From Eudoraea sp. (GTDB lineage Bacteria > Bacteroidota > Bacteroidia > Flavobacteriales > Flavobacteriaceae), in contig JABDRK010000245.1 of the NCBI GenBank assembly GCA_013041785.1, positions 1 through 7,966 of the forward strand: a stretch of DNA of 7,966 nt. The letters run 5' to 3'. The notes beneath the pieces are model-generated. The model was not told where the DNA came from and made no database searches. It saw nothing but the letters and a program-made list of their open reading frames with translations. Below, in pieces: positions 6,942-7,966 of this stretch; position 1 is the stretch's first letter, and each line of letters opens with the position of its first letter. The translations under genes were made by a program, and so were the position numbers.

Positions 6942-7460
6942 TTATTCTGCGGTATCCGAAGCAGCACTTTCCACATTAATCATTTGGACATCCCGATCGA
7001 AGAGGTAGAGTCCACCCTTATCATTTCCAATCAGGTTGATCTTATCCAGGATTGTACGTGCCAGTGCTTCTTCCTCAATTTGTTCAGCTACATACCATTG
7101 CAGGAAATTATGGGTGGCATAATCTTTCTCCTCCAACGACACATGAACCAATTCGTTGATGCTTTTGGACACAAAAATCTCGTGGTCGTATAGATCCTGG
7201 AACATTTTCTTAAAGGTGCCAAATTCAGTTTCCGGGGCGGTAAGCTCTGTAATATGGGCGTGTCCCCCGCGTTCATTCACGTATTTGATAAGTTTGAGCA
7301 TGTGCATGCGTTCTTCATCGGAATGTTTATACATGAACTGCGCAATTCCTTCCAGGCCTTTAACTTCTGCCCAGCAGGCCATCGATAAATATACTTGAGA
7401 AGATTCGGCTTCAACCCTGATTTGCAGGTTCAGGGCTTTTTCCATTTTTTTAGTGAGCAT
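6942..7460 (-). CDS. ftnA: bacterial ferritin, FtnA type (non-haem)
   Basis: This 172-residue protein has the length and sequence of bacterial ferritins, which form 24-subunit hollow shells that oxidise ferrous iron and store it as a ferric mineral in the cytoplasm. All ferroxidase residues are at the same numbers as in E. coli FtnA: E17, Y24, E50 and H53 (in HSDEERMHM), E94 (in YDHE) and Q127, plus the third-site residues E49, E126, E129 and E130. NFLQWYVAEQIEEE (118-131) and GGLYLFDR (149-156) are family hallmarks. There is no haem-binding methionine pattern of bacterioferritin. The C-terminus has about ten extra polar residues (SAASDTAE). Its own TAAATTTG box lies 17 bases before the ATG, and the histone-deacetylase-like gene 114 bases upstream is unlikely to be in the same operon. 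Iron-dependent control is expected from the family but no clear Fur site is visible. Confidence 0.95.
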   Translation of the reverse strand: MLTKKMEKALNLQIRVEAESSQVYLSMACWAEVKGLEGIAQFMYKHSDEERMHMLKLIKYVNERGGHAHITELTAPETEFGTFKKMFQDLYDHEIFVSKSINELVHVSLEEKDYATHNFLQWYVAEQIEEEALARTILDKINLIGNDKGGLYLFDRDVQMINVESAASDTAE

Positions 7461-7477
7461 AGTCTTTATATTTTGCC

Positions 7478-7485
7478 CAAATTTA
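7478..7485 (-). promoter_or_regulatory. -7 promoter box of ferritin
   Basis: Read on the minus strand this is TAAATTTG, a full TAnnTTTG match, 17 bases before the ferritin ATG at 7460. It is flanked by GCCCA (7475-7479) and TGGGC (7497-7501), a short inverted repeat around the promoter. The -33 region has TTTAG (7507-7511) rather than a clean TTTG. Confidence 0.6.
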
Positions 7486-7574
7486 CAAATTCTTTGTGGG
7501 CTAATTCTAAAGCAGCACCTAAGAATTCAGGGAAGTAACAGGAATCGAAATGAATCGGATGAAAATCCCTGGTT

Positions 7575-7966
7575 TTAGAAGAAGATATCCTGCGCCAGTC
7601 GGAAGGTGTTGGCATGGGCTTCTACAATTATGCGAATATCAGGGGAATAGCCTCCACCCATACTGCATTCCATGGGTATGCCAAGCGCATTGCACTGCTC
7701 AAGGATGTATTCATCCCGCTTCCTACAACCTTGCAGGCTGAGGGACAAGGTTCCCAGTTTATCACTGCTCAAAATATCAACCCCAGACAAGTAGAAGATA
7801 AAATCCGGTTTTACTTTTTGGATAAGCTCAGGAAATAAGTCTCTGATCAATCTCAAGTAGGCTTCATCTTTTATCCCGGGATCCAGGGCTACGTCCAAAT
7901 CGGAAATCTCTTTCCTGAAAGGATAGTTTTTTGCTCCGTGTACCGAACAGGTAAAAACCGCCGGTT
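7575..7966 (-). CDS. histone deacetylase superfamily protein, C-terminal part (runs off the right edge)
   Basis: The frame is open to the window edge and gives the last 129 residues; the true start is beyond 7966. A TTG at 7898 opens a shorter frame but is only an internal Leu codon, since family sequence continues upstream of it (VFTCSVHGAKNYPFRKEISDLDV). The fragment carries SGVDILSSDKLG (60-71), whose first Asp (D63) is a zinc ligand in this family, and GGGY (103-106), whose Tyr is the catalytic tyrosine that polarises the acyl carbonyl. The FRKEISDLD stretch is closest to class IV (HDAC11-like) enzymes. In bacteria these proteins remove acetyl or longer acyl groups from lysines, polyamines or other small amides; which one applies here cannot be told. 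The first zinc ligands and the catalytic histidines are outside the window. It ends 114 bases upstream of ferritin, which has its own promoter. Confidence 0.88.
   Translation of the reverse strand, partial: PAVFTCSVHGAKNYPFRKEISDLDVALDPGIKDEAYLRLIRDLFPELIQKVKPDFIFYLSGVDILSSDKLGTLSLSLQGCRKRDEYILEQCNALGIPMECSMGGGYSPDIRIIVEAHANTFRLAQDIFF

Noticed and set aside
7156..7398. Plus-strand open frame opposite ferritin
   Set aside because: Antisense to a fully conserved ferritin with every ferroxidase residue in place.
7542..7568. GAATCG direct repeat (7542, 7552) and a 4-bp GGAT/ATCC stem with a GAAA loop
   Set aside because: Too short to distinguish from chance; not counted as a terminator of the histone-deacetylase-like gene.

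Overview
The window looks like a chromosomal segment from a marine-type member of the Flavobacteriaceae (Bacteroidota). This is inferred from the gene families, the A/T-rich leaders without clear Shine-Dalgarno sequences, and Bacteroidota-type -7 promoter boxes (TAnnTTTG) ahead of several genes. Base composition is moderate, and nothing points to a recently acquired island. I see no tRNA, rRNA, insertion sequence, CRISPR array, attachment site or origin. No stretch longer than about 220 bases lacks a gene.

Layout. The left edge (1-278, minus) holds the N-terminus of a membrane-anchored M28 peptidase of the ERMP1-like type. A CBS-pair protein (401-871, plus) diverges from it and meets, tail to tail with one base between the stops, a small zinc-ribbon protein (873-1229, minus). 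Next comes a minus-strand pair, transcribed from right to left: a secreted carboxypeptidase Q-like M28 peptidase (4523-6076) and, 38 bases downstream, a very large secreted Asp-box (BNR/sortilin-like) beta-propeller protein (1335-4484). The pair ends near a perfect 12-bp hairpin at 1282-1313.

Right part. A short single-stranded DNA-binding protein (6295-6627, plus) diverges from the peptidase operon across a 218-base intergenic region. That region holds a clean -7 box for ssb and a TTTACA-type repeat/inverted repeat on the peptidase side. A perfect 26-bp palindrome separates ssb from a convergent small, very basic, cysteine-rich protein (6687-6875, minus). Upstream of that gene lies a FtnA-type ferritin (6942-7460, minus). 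Each of these two has its own TAAATTTG box. The right edge (7575-7966, minus) is the C-terminal part of a histone-deacetylase-superfamily enzyme.

How the genes relate. The M28 peptidase and propeller protein both carry signal peptides and probably act together outside the cytoplasm in protein or peptide turnover (inference from co-orientation and spacing). Ferritin stores iron, and the neighbouring Cys-rich mini-protein is a plausible but unproven metal- or nucleic-acid-binding partner. The rest look like independent housekeeping genes. I found no strong evidence of a large undescribed system. The best candidates for novelty are the Cys-rich mini-protein, the zinc-ribbon protein and the peptidase/propeller pair.
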